A stretch of DNA of 64,000 nt from an uncultured Nocardioidaceae bacterium. Lineage in GTDB: Bacteria > Actinomycetota > Actinomycetes > Propionibacteriales > Nocardioidaceae. Shown piece by piece: positions 29,383-37,423 of this stretch. The notes under the pieces are model-generated. The model saw nothing but the letters and a program-made list of their open reading frames with translations, searched no databases and had not been told where the DNA came from. Numbering within the stretch: the first letter of the stretch is position 1; the number at the start of each line of letters is the position of its first letter. The DNA lies in the NCBI GenBank assembly GCA_902805845.1, contig CADCUI010000008.1:1-64000 (forward strand), in the 5' to 3' direction. The position numbers and the translations under genes are program-made.

Positions 29383-30905
29383 GCATGGGCCAGGAAACGA
29401 CCATCGTGGTCGGCATGAACGTCCTCTTCTTCGCACTCATCATCTTCATCCTGTACCGCTCCTACCAGAAGGAGCACACGTTCACCGAGTACGCCGTGGG
29501 CGGGCGCTCGTTCGGGCCCTGGTACATCGCCATGTCCTACGTGAACTCCTGGTTCCCAGGCACCATGTTCATCTCGTTCCTCGGGCTGGGCGTCGCAGCC
29601 GGGGTGGTCGGTCTCTACGTCCTCAGCTACAGCCTCATCGGTGTCACGACCATGTACTACATGGCCACCAGGGCCTGGAACTGGGGACAGGCGTTCAACC
29701 TCCGGACTCAGCCGGACATGCTCGGGCTCCGCTTCGGAAGTCCGACGGTCAAGGTGCTCGCGAGCGTGATCGGTGTGGTTTCTCTCTTCCCCTGGGTCAT
29801 CTTGTCGATGCAGTCGCTCGGTGTGCTGTTCGACTTCATGACCTACCAGCAGCTCGGCACGACCGCGTCGCTGATCCTCGGCGTCGGCGTCATCGTGGTG
29901 AGGCAGTACTGGACTGTCCGCATGGGAATGCGGGGGCTGGTGATCACCGACCTCTTCCAGGGATTCGTCGCCTACATCGTCTGTTCGGTCATGATCGTGG
30001 TGCTGATGTCCGTCTTCTTCGACGGGCTGACCGCAATCCGCTCCCTCAATGAGTCGATGTGGAGACTCCCAGGAGATGGCGGCACGTACGGCATCTGGTA
30101 CTTCAGCGCCATCACGTTCACCGGCATCGTAGGCAGCCTGTGCTGGCCGACCAGCTACCAGCGGATCTACACGGCGAGCAGCGTGCGCAACGTCAAGCTG
30201 GGAACGCTCCTGGCGATGCCGATCATCGGTGTCTTCGCCACGCTTCTGCTGTTCGTCTCCTTCTCGATGGCCACGCTCCCCGATGTGGCGGCCAGCCCCC
30301 AGAACGGATGGTTCATCACCGCCATCGACGCGGGCGGCCCCTGGCTCCTCGGCCTGGCCTGCATGATCGTGTTCGCGGCTGCCATGGGATGGATCGACGG
30401 CTGCATCCAGGTAAGTGGAACGCAACTGTCGAACGACATCATCGGTAACTTCAAGGAGCTGTCGGACAAGCAGCTGACGGCGATCGCAAAGGCCAGCATG
30501 GTGGGGTTCCTCGTCCTCGGCGCGGTCGTGGCGTACGTCGCCTACGACGAGCCGAAGCTCGTGAACCTCGCGATCATCTCCTACCAAGGAGTCGTGCAGC
30601 TGGCGGTCCCCCTCTTCGGCGGACTGTTCTGGCGGCGGGGGACTCGGGAGGGGGCCATCGTCGGGATGATCGTCGGTTTCGTGCTCGCTCTTATCTTGAC
30701 CGCGATCTATCCCGACAACATCCCCGGCCTGGGTGGTCTCACGGCCGGCATGCCTGCACTGGCGGTCAACCTGCTCCTCTTCCTCGGGCTCTCTGTCCTC
30801 AGGCCGCAGTCGGCCGAGGAGCGGGCGCGCGTGGACGAGCTGTTCCTGAAGGGGGAGCGGTCCCTGCGGAAGGTTCCTGCTGCACCGTCTGGAGCGCTCC
30901 AGTAG
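29379..30905 (+). CDS. Sodium:solute symporter (SSS) family
   Basis: FTEYAVGGRSFGPWYIAMSYVNSWFPGTMFISFLGLG; 12+ TM pattern. Confidence 0.9.
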   Translation: MSMGQETTIVVGMNVLFFALIIFILYRSYQKEHTFTEYAVGGRSFGPWYIAMSYVNSWFPGTMFISFLGLGVAAGVVGLYVLSYSLIGVTTMYYMATRAWNWGQAFNLRTQPDMLGLRFGSPTVKVLASVIGVVSLFPWVILSMQSLGVLFDFMTYQQLGTTASLILGVGVIVVRQYWTVRMGMRGLVITDLFQGFVAYIVCSVMIVVLMSVFFDGLTAIRSLNESMWRLPGDGGTYGIWYFSAITFTGIVGSLCWPTSYQRIYTASSVRNVKLGTLLAMPIIGVFATLLLFVSFSMATLPDVAASPQNGWFITAIDAGGPWLLGLACMIVFAAAMGWIDGCIQVSGTQLSNDIIGNFKELSDKQLTAIAKASMVGFLVLGAVVAYVAYDEPKLVNLAIISYQGVVQLAVPLFGGLFWRRGTREGAIVGMIVGFVLALILTAIYPDNIPGLGGLTAGMPALAVNLLLFLGLSVLRPQSAEERARVDELFLKGERSLRKVPAAPSGALQ

Positions 30906-30973
30906 CCAGCGGTCGACTAGCCGTAGAGAGCCGGCGGTCATGCCGTCGGGGGCCTGCTCCGACCTGCCGGAGA

Positions 30974-31011
30974 GCTGGGGCGGCGGGTCACTTCTGACCT
31001 GCCGCCCCAGC
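30974..31011. terminator. Bidirectional hairpin between convergent SSS and potC genes
   Basis: GCTGGGGCGGCGGGTCA-cttc-TGACCTGCCGCCCCAGC, 17-bp arms with one G:U-type mismatch. Confidence 0.7.
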
Positions 31012-31134
31012 GACACCGTCCACGGGCCCTCCGGTTGAGGCGCCTTCAACGCTGATCGTGATCGGCAGGCATCGACAGACGCGCGGCCGCGACCTCACCG
31101 GCGACGATCCGCGAGGGCCGGCAGGCGGTGCGGC

Positions 31135-31941
31135 TCAGGCGGTGCGGCCGCGCACCCGGCGCAGGGCACCGCTGCCCAGCACCAGGCTGAGCGCCAGCAG
31201 GAACATGATCGTCCCGATCACGTTGACCTGCATCGGGATGCCCCGTTGGGCCGCCCCCCACACGTACATCGGGAACGTCACCGTCTGTCCGGCGTTGAGG
31301 TTCGTGATGATGAAGTCGTCGAACGAGAGCGAGAAGCTCAGCAGCGCCGCCGAGACTATCCCCGGCACCACCAGCGGCAGCGTGATCCGGATGAACGTCT
31401 GCCACTCGTTGGCGTAGAGGTCGGCAGCAGCCTGCTCGAGCGACGGGTCCAGCCCGACGAGCCTGGCCTTGACCGTGATCACGACGAACGACAGGCAGAA
31501 CATGACGTGGGCGATGAAGATCGTCCAGAAGCCGAGTTGCCCGGCGAAGTTCGCGTTGACGAAGAGCGCGAGCAGCGAGGCGCCGAGGACGATCTCGGGG
31601 GACGCCATCGGCAGGAAGATCAGCAGGTTGGCCGTGCTGCGCCCTCGGAAGTGGTGGCGCACCATGGCGAAGGCCATCAACGTCCCCAGCAGCGTCGCCA
31701 GGCCCGTCGCCAGCAGTCCGATCTTCAGGCTGGTGGTTACCGAGGAGCACAGCTGGTAGGGGTCGCAGACGTGCGTCCAGTTGTCGATCGTGAACCCGTC
31801 GAAGTCGTAGCCGAGGCGGCTGGCGGGGTCGTTGAACGACATCAGCGCCACGACGAAGATCGGCGTGAACATGTAGAGCAGCACGAACAGCGCGAAGATC
31901 ATGACCGCGTGGCCGCCCAGCCACCGACGCGCCCGGGTCAC
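31135..31941 (-). CDS. potC: Spermidine/putrescine ABC transporter permease
   Basis: FVVALMSFNDPASRLGYDFDGFTIDNW; SPEIVLGASLLALFVN; SLSFDDFIITNLNAGQTVTFPMYVWG. Confidence 0.92.
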   Translation of the reverse strand: MTRARRWLGGHAVMIFALFVLLYMFTPIFVVALMSFNDPASRLGYDFDGFTIDNWTHVCDPYQLCSSVTTSLKIGLLATGLATLLGTLMAFAMVRHHFRGRSTANLLIFLPMASPEIVLGASLLALFVNANFAGQLGFWTIFIAHVMFCLSFVVITVKARLVGLDPSLEQAAADLYANEWQTFIRITLPLVVPGIVSAALLSFSLSFDDFIITNLNAGQTVTFPMYVWGAAQRGIPMQVNVIGTIMFLLALSLVLGSGALRRVRGRTA

Positions 31942-32846
31942 ACGAGGTCCTCGGTGCCGGCCTTGCGGACGTAGACGAGCACCATGAGCACGATGACCAC
32001 CATCATCGTCACCGACAACGCGGAGGCGGTGGCCACGTCCCCGGCCTGGAGGAACAGCTGCTGGATGGTATTGCCGATCATCCGGGTGCGCGGGTTGCCC
32101 AGCAGCTCGTCGTTGATGAAGTCGCCGGCGGCCGGGATGAAGGTCAGCAGCGTCCCGGCGACCACTCCCGGCATGGCCAGCGGAAGCGTGACCCGCAGGA
32201 AGCCGTTGACGGGCGAGGCGTAGAGGTCCCCCGCCGCTTCCAGCAGCCGGGGGTCCATCTTCTCCAGGCTGGCGTAGAGCGGCAGCACCATGAACGGCAG
32301 GAAGTTGTAGGCCAGCCCGGTGATGACCGCGAACGGGGTGGCGAGCAGCCGCAGGTCGTCAGGGACCGCCGGCAGGCTGCTGAGGGTCTGCACGATGAAG
32401 CCGTTGTCGCTGAGCAGGAACTTCCACGACAGGGTGCGCACCAGGAAGCTGGTGAAGAACGGCGCGATCACCGCCACCAGCATGAGGTTCTTCCAGCGGC
32501 CCGCCTTGAAAGCGATCGCGTAGGCGAGCGGGAAGCCCAGGAGCAGGCACACCACGGTGGCGGCGAAGGCGTAGAGGAAGGAGCGCAGGAAGATCGGCGC
32601 GTACTCGCGCAGGGCCTCGGTGTAGTTCTGCCAGTGCCAGGTCATCTGATAGCCGTTGAGCAGCGACCCCGACGGGTCGTAGAGGCTGCTGGCCGCCAGC
32701 GTCACCGTGGGCAGCACGAAGAACAGCGCCAGCCAGACGGTCCCCGGGATCATCAGCAGGTAGCCGGCCGGCCCCCTGCGATGGCCCTCGTCGCGCTCGG
32801 GCGCGACCGTGTTGGCCGGCGTGGGCAGGTGCCCCAGAGCGGTCAT
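31938..32846 (-). CDS. potB: Spermidine/putrescine ABC transporter permease
   Basis: FVRTLSWKFLLSDNGFI-type text (FLVRTLSWKFLLSDNGFIVQTL); PAAGDFINDELLGNPRTRMIGNTIQQLFL. Confidence 0.92.
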   Translation of the reverse strand: MTALGHLPTPANTVAPERDEGHRRGPAGYLLMIPGTVWLALFFVLPTVTLAASSLYDPSGSLLNGYQMTWHWQNYTEALREYAPIFLRSFLYAFAATVVCLLLGFPLAYAIAFKAGRWKNLMLVAVIAPFFTSFLVRTLSWKFLLSDNGFIVQTLSSLPAVPDDLRLLATPFAVITGLAYNFLPFMVLPLYASLEKMDPRLLEAAGDLYASPVNGFLRVTLPLAMPGVVAGTLLTFIPAAGDFINDELLGNPRTRMIGNTIQQLFLQAGDVATASALSVTMMVVIVLMVLVYVRKAGTEDLV

Positions 32847-32865
32847 CCGGTGGTCTCTCCTGCGG

Positions 32866-34065
32866 TCAGACTGCGTCGAGGCCGGCGCCGGCCTTGGCGT
32901 CCTGGCCGGCGTCGAGCAGGAACGCGTGCTCGGGCCGCCAGCACAGGTCGACCGACGAGCCTCCGGCGTACGACGGCCGCTGTCCGGTGTTCTGCTCGAA
33001 CACCATGAGCTCCTGCCCCCACGGCATCCGGACGAGGTACTGCGTGCTCACGCCCACGAAGCTGACGTCGGTCACCACACCGCCGCCCAGGCGGTTGAGC
33101 TGCCCGTCGACGGGTGCAGAGGAGTCGACGAGCGACACCTTCTCCGGGCGGACTCCGAGCCGAACCGGACCGGAGCCGACCGAGGAGCGCTCCGGCACGG
33201 CGCGCAGCGTCGCACCCTGCACGTCGACCTCGATCTCGGCCCCCGCGGACCGCGCCTGGCCCTCGAGGAGGTTCGACTGACCGAGGAAGTTGGCGACGAA
33301 CGTCGTCCGGGGGTGCTCGTAGAGCTCAGCCGGGTGGCCCATCTGCTCGACCACACCCGCGTTCATCACCGCGATGGTGTCGGCCATGGTCATGGCCTCC
33401 TCCTGGTCGTGGGTGACGTGCACGAAGGTGATGCGGACCTCGGTCTGGATGCGCTTGAGCTCGATCTGCATCGCGCGGCGCAGCTTGAGGTCCAGGGCGC
33501 CCAGCGGCTCGTCGAGCAGGAGGACCTGCGGCCGGTTGATGAGGGCCCGCGCCAGGGCGACCCGCTGCTGCTGGCCCCCGGAGAGCTGCGCCGGACGGCG
33601 CTGGCCGTACTCCTGGAGCTGCACCAGCTCCAGCATCTCGCCCACCTTCCGCGAGATGTCGCTGCCCTTGGTGCGCCGGAGTCCGAACGCGACGTTCTCG
33701 AACACGGTGAGGTGGGGGAACAGCGCGTAGCTCTGGAAGACGGTGTTCACCGGGCGCTTGTAGGGCTTGAGCCCGGAGATGTCGCTGCCGCCGAGCAGCA
33801 CCTGCCCCTGCGTCGGTCGCTCGAGGCCGGCGACCATCCTCAGCGTGGTGGTCTTGCCGCATCCCGAGGCGCCGAGCAGGGCGAAGAAGGAGCCGTGCGG
33901 CACCGTCAGGTCGAGATCGTCGACGGCGACGAAGGAGCCGAACCGCTTGGTCACGTTGCGGAGCTCGAGATCACCTGCCTGCTGCCCACCGCCCGGCTCG
34001 GGCTTCTCGCCACCCCGGCCGGTCATGTCCCCCCCGTGCGTCTCACGGATCGGAGCTGTGGTCAC
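32866..34065 (-). CDS. potA: Spermidine/putrescine ABC transporter ATP-binding protein
   Basis: LLGASGCGKTTTLRMVAGLE; LSGGQQQRVALARALINRPQVLLLDEPLGALDLKLR; TOBE-like C-terminus. Confidence 0.95.
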   Translation of the reverse strand: MTTAPIRETHGGDMTGRGGEKPEPGGGQQAGDLELRNVTKRFGSFVAVDDLDLTVPHGSFFALLGASGCGKTTTLRMVAGLERPTQGQVLLGGSDISGLKPYKRPVNTVFQSYALFPHLTVFENVAFGLRRTKGSDISRKVGEMLELVQLQEYGQRRPAQLSGGQQQRVALARALINRPQVLLLDEPLGALDLKLRRAMQIELKRIQTEVRITFVHVTHDQEEAMTMADTIAVMNAGVVEQMGHPAELYEHPRTTFVANFLGQSNLLEGQARSAGAEIEVDVQGATLRAVPERSSVGSGPVRLGVRPEKVSLVDSSAPVDGQLNRLGGGVVTDVSFVGVSTQYLVRMPWGQELMVFEQNTGQRPSYAGGSSVDLCWRPEHAFLLDAGQDAKAGAGLDAV

Positions 34066-35273
34066 CCGATCGCCTGGGAGAAGTCGGTGTCGTACTGCTT
34101 GGCCGTGCTCTCGTCGAGCGACTTGAAGGAGAACGCCTTGGCCAGGAACGCCTCGTCAGGGAAGATCAGCGGCGCGTCGACCAGGCTCGGGTCGATCTTC
34201 TCCATGGCCTCCTTGGCACCCTGGACCGGACACACGTAGTTGACCCAGGCAGCCAGCCGAGCGGCCGTCTCGGGTTCGTAGTAGTAGTTCATGAGGGCCT
34301 CGGCGTTGGTCTTGTGGTAGGCCTTGTTCGGCACCAGCATGTTGTCCGACCAGAGCGCCAGCCCCTCCTCGGGGACGACCCACTCGATGTCGGGGTTGTC
34401 GTACTGCATGGCGATGACGTCGCCGGACCACGCCTCGCACGCGGCGATGTCGCCGTTGTTGAGGTCGTCGACGTAGTCGTTGCCGGTGAACCGGCGGATC
34501 TGACCGCTCGACACGCCGCTCTCGAGCTGCTCGATCGCCTTCTGCCAGTCGTTGTCGGAGAAGTCGGTCGGGTCGGCGCCCGCGAGCAGGAGCATGAAGC
34601 CCATGGTGTCCCGCATCTCCTTGAGCAGGCTGATCCTGCCCTTGAGGTCCGGCCGGGTCATGAGCTCCTCGAAGCTGCCGACCGGCTTGGTGTACTTCTT
34701 GTTGTAGGCGATGCCGGTGAAGCCGCTCTGCCACGGGACGCTGTAGTCGCGCTTGCGGTCCCAGTCGGGGCCCTGGAGGTTCTGGACGAGGTTCTGGTCC
34801 ACGTTCGGAAGGTTGGCGTGATCGAGCTTCTGCAGCCAGCCGAGCTTCACCATCCGTGCAGCCATCCAGTCGGTGAGCACGATGATGTCGCGGTTGACAG
34901 GCTGGCAGTCACCGAGCTGGTTCTGGACCTTGGCGAAGAACTCGTTGTTGTCGTTGACGTCGGTGTTGTAGGTGACGTCGATGCCGCTCTCCTTCTCGAA
35001 GTCCTCGAGCGTCGGCAGCTGCTTGCCCTTCACGTCGATGTACTCCGGCCAGTTCGACCACACGAGCTCCTTCTCGCTGGAGGACCTGTCGGTGCTCTTG
35101 CAGGTCTCGGCGGTCTGCCCCGTGCCCTCGGTGCCGCAGGCGCTCAGCAGGCTCGGCACGCCGATCCCCAGGCCGCCGGCCGCCGCTGCGGAGCGCATGA
35201 ACGAGCGCCGCGACAGCTCGGAGGCCACCAAGCCGGGAGGAAGGACGGGCCGGGTACGACGGATGCGGGGCAT
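34062..35273 (-). CDS. potD: Spermidine/putrescine ABC transporter substrate-binding lipoprotein (Tat-type)
   Basis: SRRSFMRSAAAAGGLGIGVPSLLSAC Tat+lipobox; LVWSNWPEYIDVKGKQLPTLEDFEKESGIDVTYNTDVNDNNEFFAKV. Confidence 0.93.
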   Translation of the reverse strand: MPRIRRTRPVLPPGLVASELSRRSFMRSAAAAGGLGIGVPSLLSACGTEGTGQTAETCKSTDRSSSEKELVWSNWPEYIDVKGKQLPTLEDFEKESGIDVTYNTDVNDNNEFFAKVQNQLGDCQPVNRDIIVLTDWMAARMVKLGWLQKLDHANLPNVDQNLVQNLQGPDWDRKRDYSVPWQSGFTGIAYNKKYTKPVGSFEELMTRPDLKGRISLLKEMRDTMGFMLLLAGADPTDFSDNDWQKAIEQLESGVSSGQIRRFTGNDYVDDLNNGDIAACEAWSGDVIAMQYDNPDIEWVVPEEGLALWSDNMLVPNKAYHKTNAEALMNYYYEPETAARLAAWVNYVCPVQGAKEAMEKIDPSLVDAPLIFPDEAFLAKAFSFKSLDESTAKQYDTDFSQAIG

Positions 35274-35346
35274 GCGGTCTCCAGAGGCGGCCGGGGATGG
35301 TGTCGATCTGCGGTGGATACTCGCACGCCCGACTCGGCTTGGACAA

Positions 35347-35386
35347 GTGAATCCGTGGGCGTGCTCGCGTCAAACTACGGATTCAC
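35347..35386. promoter_or_regulatory. Perfect 10-bp inverted repeat with 20-bp spacer (candidate Lrp operator)
   Basis: GTGAATCCGT-N20-ACGGATTCAC between divergent potD and Lrp genes. Confidence 0.6.
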
Positions 35387-35444
35387 GCGACCAAGGTCCC
35401 GGAACCCTTTGACGTCGAACGTGGCCGATGCCACTATCGTCCGC

Positions 35445-35924
35445 GTGACGGTCCTGAAACGCGTCGAGCGTTCCCGCGCCGCCCTGGACGACGTGTCCAA
35501 GGCCATCATCGAGCAGCTGCAGCAGGACGGCCGGCGTTCCTACGCGTCCATCGGCAAGGTCGTCGGGCTCTCCGAGGCGGCCGTCCGTCAGCGGGTGCAG
35601 CGGCTCATCGACCACGGGGTCATGCAGGTGGTCGCGGTCACCGACCCGCTCGAGCTGGGCTTCAGCCGACAAGCCCTCATCGGCATCCGGGCCACCGGTG
35701 ACCTGGAACCGGTCGCGGACGCGCTCGTGGCGATGGAGGAGGTCGACTACGTGGTGGTGGCCGCCGGGTCGTTCGACATCTTGGCCGAGGTCGTGGCGGA
35801 GAGCGACGAGCACCTGCTCGACATCGTCTCCAAGCGCATCCGGGCGATCCCCCAGGTGCTGAGCACCGAGACGTTCGTCTACCTCAAGCTGCGCAAGCAG
35901 ACCTACTCGTGGGGCGTGCGCTGA
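35445..35924 (+). CDS. Lrp/AsnC family transcriptional regulator
   Basis: LDDVSKAIIEQLQQDGRRSYASIGKVVGLSEAAVRQRVQRLIDHGVMQVVAVTDPLELGF; GTG start. Confidence 0.92.
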   Translation: MTVLKRVERSRAALDDVSKAIIEQLQQDGRRSYASIGKVVGLSEAAVRQRVQRLIDHGVMQVVAVTDPLELGFSRQALIGIRATGDLEPVADALVAMEEVDYVVVAAGSFDILAEVVAESDEHLLDIVSKRIRAIPQVLSTETFVYLKLRKQTYSWGVR

Positions 35925-37336
35925 CCTCCCCGGTCCACCTCGGCGCGGACAGTCCCGGCAGCTACCGTGACCTGTCCCTGTGGCACGCGACCGCGGAGGA
36001 CGACTGGCTGCCCCGCCCCCCGCTGCCGGGGAACGTCGAGGCCGACGTCGTCGTGGTCGGCGCCGGCTTCACCGGGCTGTGGACGGCGTACTACCTGCTG
36101 GAGGCCGATCCCAGCCTCCGGGTGCACGTGGTCGAGGCCGAGACCGCCGGCTTCGGCGCCTCCGGGCGCAACGGCGGCTGGTGCTCCGCACTCTTCCCGA
36201 AGTCACCGGAACGCCTGGCGCGTCTGTCCGGATCGGACCGCGGCGCCGCCGTGCGGCTGCACGAGGCGATGCGCGACAGCGTGGACGAGATCGGTCGAGT
36301 CACGGCTGCGGAGGGGATCGACGCCCAGTACACGAAGGGCGGGACGGTCACGGTCGCCCGCACGCCGGTGCAGCTGCGCCGCGCTCGCGGCGAGATCGCG
36401 GAGGCGCGTGCGTGGGGGCGCGGCGAGGACCAGCTCCGCCTGCTCGACCGCGCTGAGGCCGCAGACATGATCGGCGCCGCGGGGGCTCTGGGGGCGACGT
36501 ACACGCCCGACTGCGCCGCACTGCACCCTGCCCGGCTCGTGCGGGGGCTGGCCCGGGCCGTCGAGCGCCGGGGCGGCCACCTCCACGAGCACACGCGCGC
36601 GCTCGACGTGACCCCCGGCCGGGTGGTCACCGACCACGGCACCGTCCGCGCCGAGGTGGTGGTGCGCGCCACCGAGGGCTACACCCCGGCGCTGCCGCGC
36701 CAGCGCCGAGCGGTGATCCCGGTCTACTCCTTGGTGGTGGCGACCGAGCCGCTCGACGACGCGCAGTGGGCGGAGATCGGCCTGGCGGGCAGGCCGACGT
36801 TCAGCGAGCACCGCCACCTGGTGGTCTACGGACAGCGCTCCGCCGACGGCCGGCTGGTGTTCGGCGGCCGTGGGGCGCCGTACCACTTCGGCTCCTCGGT
36901 GCGGCCCTCCCACGACCGCGACGACGACGTGTGGGCGGGCTTGCGCGCCAGCCTGCGTGAGCTCTTTCCGGCGCTGGAGGGGACGCGCTTCACCCACGCC
37001 TGGGGCGGACCGCTCGGGATCCCCCGCGACTGGTGCGCCTCGGTCGGTCTCGACCCGGACACCGGGCTTGCCTGGGCCGGGGGCTACGTCGGCGACGGGG
37101 TGAGCACCACGAACCTGGCCGGGCGGACCCTCCGCGACCTGGTGCTGCGCCGCGACACCGAGCTGACCGGGCTGCCGTGGGTGCAGCACCGGTCGCGGTC
37201 GTGGGAGCCCGAGCCGCTGCGCTGGCTGGGCGTCAACGCCGGGCTGCGCGCGATGACGTTGGCCGACCGCGAGGAGCAGCTCACCGGACGACCCAGCCGG
37301 ATCGCCCGGTGGATGGCGCCCCTGCTCGGTCACTGA
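35909..37336 (+). CDS. FAD-dependent amine oxidoreductase (gamma-glutamylputrescine oxidase-like)
   Basis: ADVVVVGAGFTGLWTAYYLLEADPSLRVHVVEAETAGFGASGRNGGWC; DAO-type C-terminus WAGGYVGDGVSTTNLAGRTL. Confidence 0.88.
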   Translation: MGRALTSPVHLGADSPGSYRDLSLWHATAEDDWLPRPPLPGNVEADVVVVGAGFTGLWTAYYLLEADPSLRVHVVEAETAGFGASGRNGGWCSALFPKSPERLARLSGSDRGAAVRLHEAMRDSVDEIGRVTAAEGIDAQYTKGGTVTVARTPVQLRRARGEIAEARAWGRGEDQLRLLDRAEAADMIGAAGALGATYTPDCAALHPARLVRGLARAVERRGGHLHEHTRALDVTPGRVVTDHGTVRAEVVVRATEGYTPALPRQRRAVIPVYSLVVATEPLDDAQWAEIGLAGRPTFSEHRHLVVYGQRSADGRLVFGGRGAPYHFGSSVRPSHDRDDDVWAGLRASLRELFPALEGTRFTHAWGGPLGIPRDWCASVGLDPDTGLAWAGGYVGDGVSTTNLAGRTLRDLVLRRDTELTGLPWVQHRSRSWEPEPLRWLGVNAGLRAMTLADREEQLTGRPSRIARWMAPLLGH

Positions 37337-37370
37337 CCGCCGTCCTCCGCTGGTCGGCCGAGCAACCCCT

Positions 37371-37420
37371 GCCGAGCCGCCCTTCATGCAGGCGTCCGCC
37401 TGCATGAAGGGCGGCTCGGC
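37371..37420. terminator. Perfect 24-bp-arm hairpin of the dispersed 22-bp family between convergent genes
   Basis: gccgagccgcccttcatgcaggcg-tc-cgcctgcatgaagggcggctcggc. Confidence 0.75.
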
Positions 37421-37423
37421 ACG

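Noticed and set aside
29268-31049. 593-aa minus-strand ORF opposite the symporter
   Set aside because: His/Asp/Arg/Glu-rich shadow translation of a TM-rich gene; no domain seen
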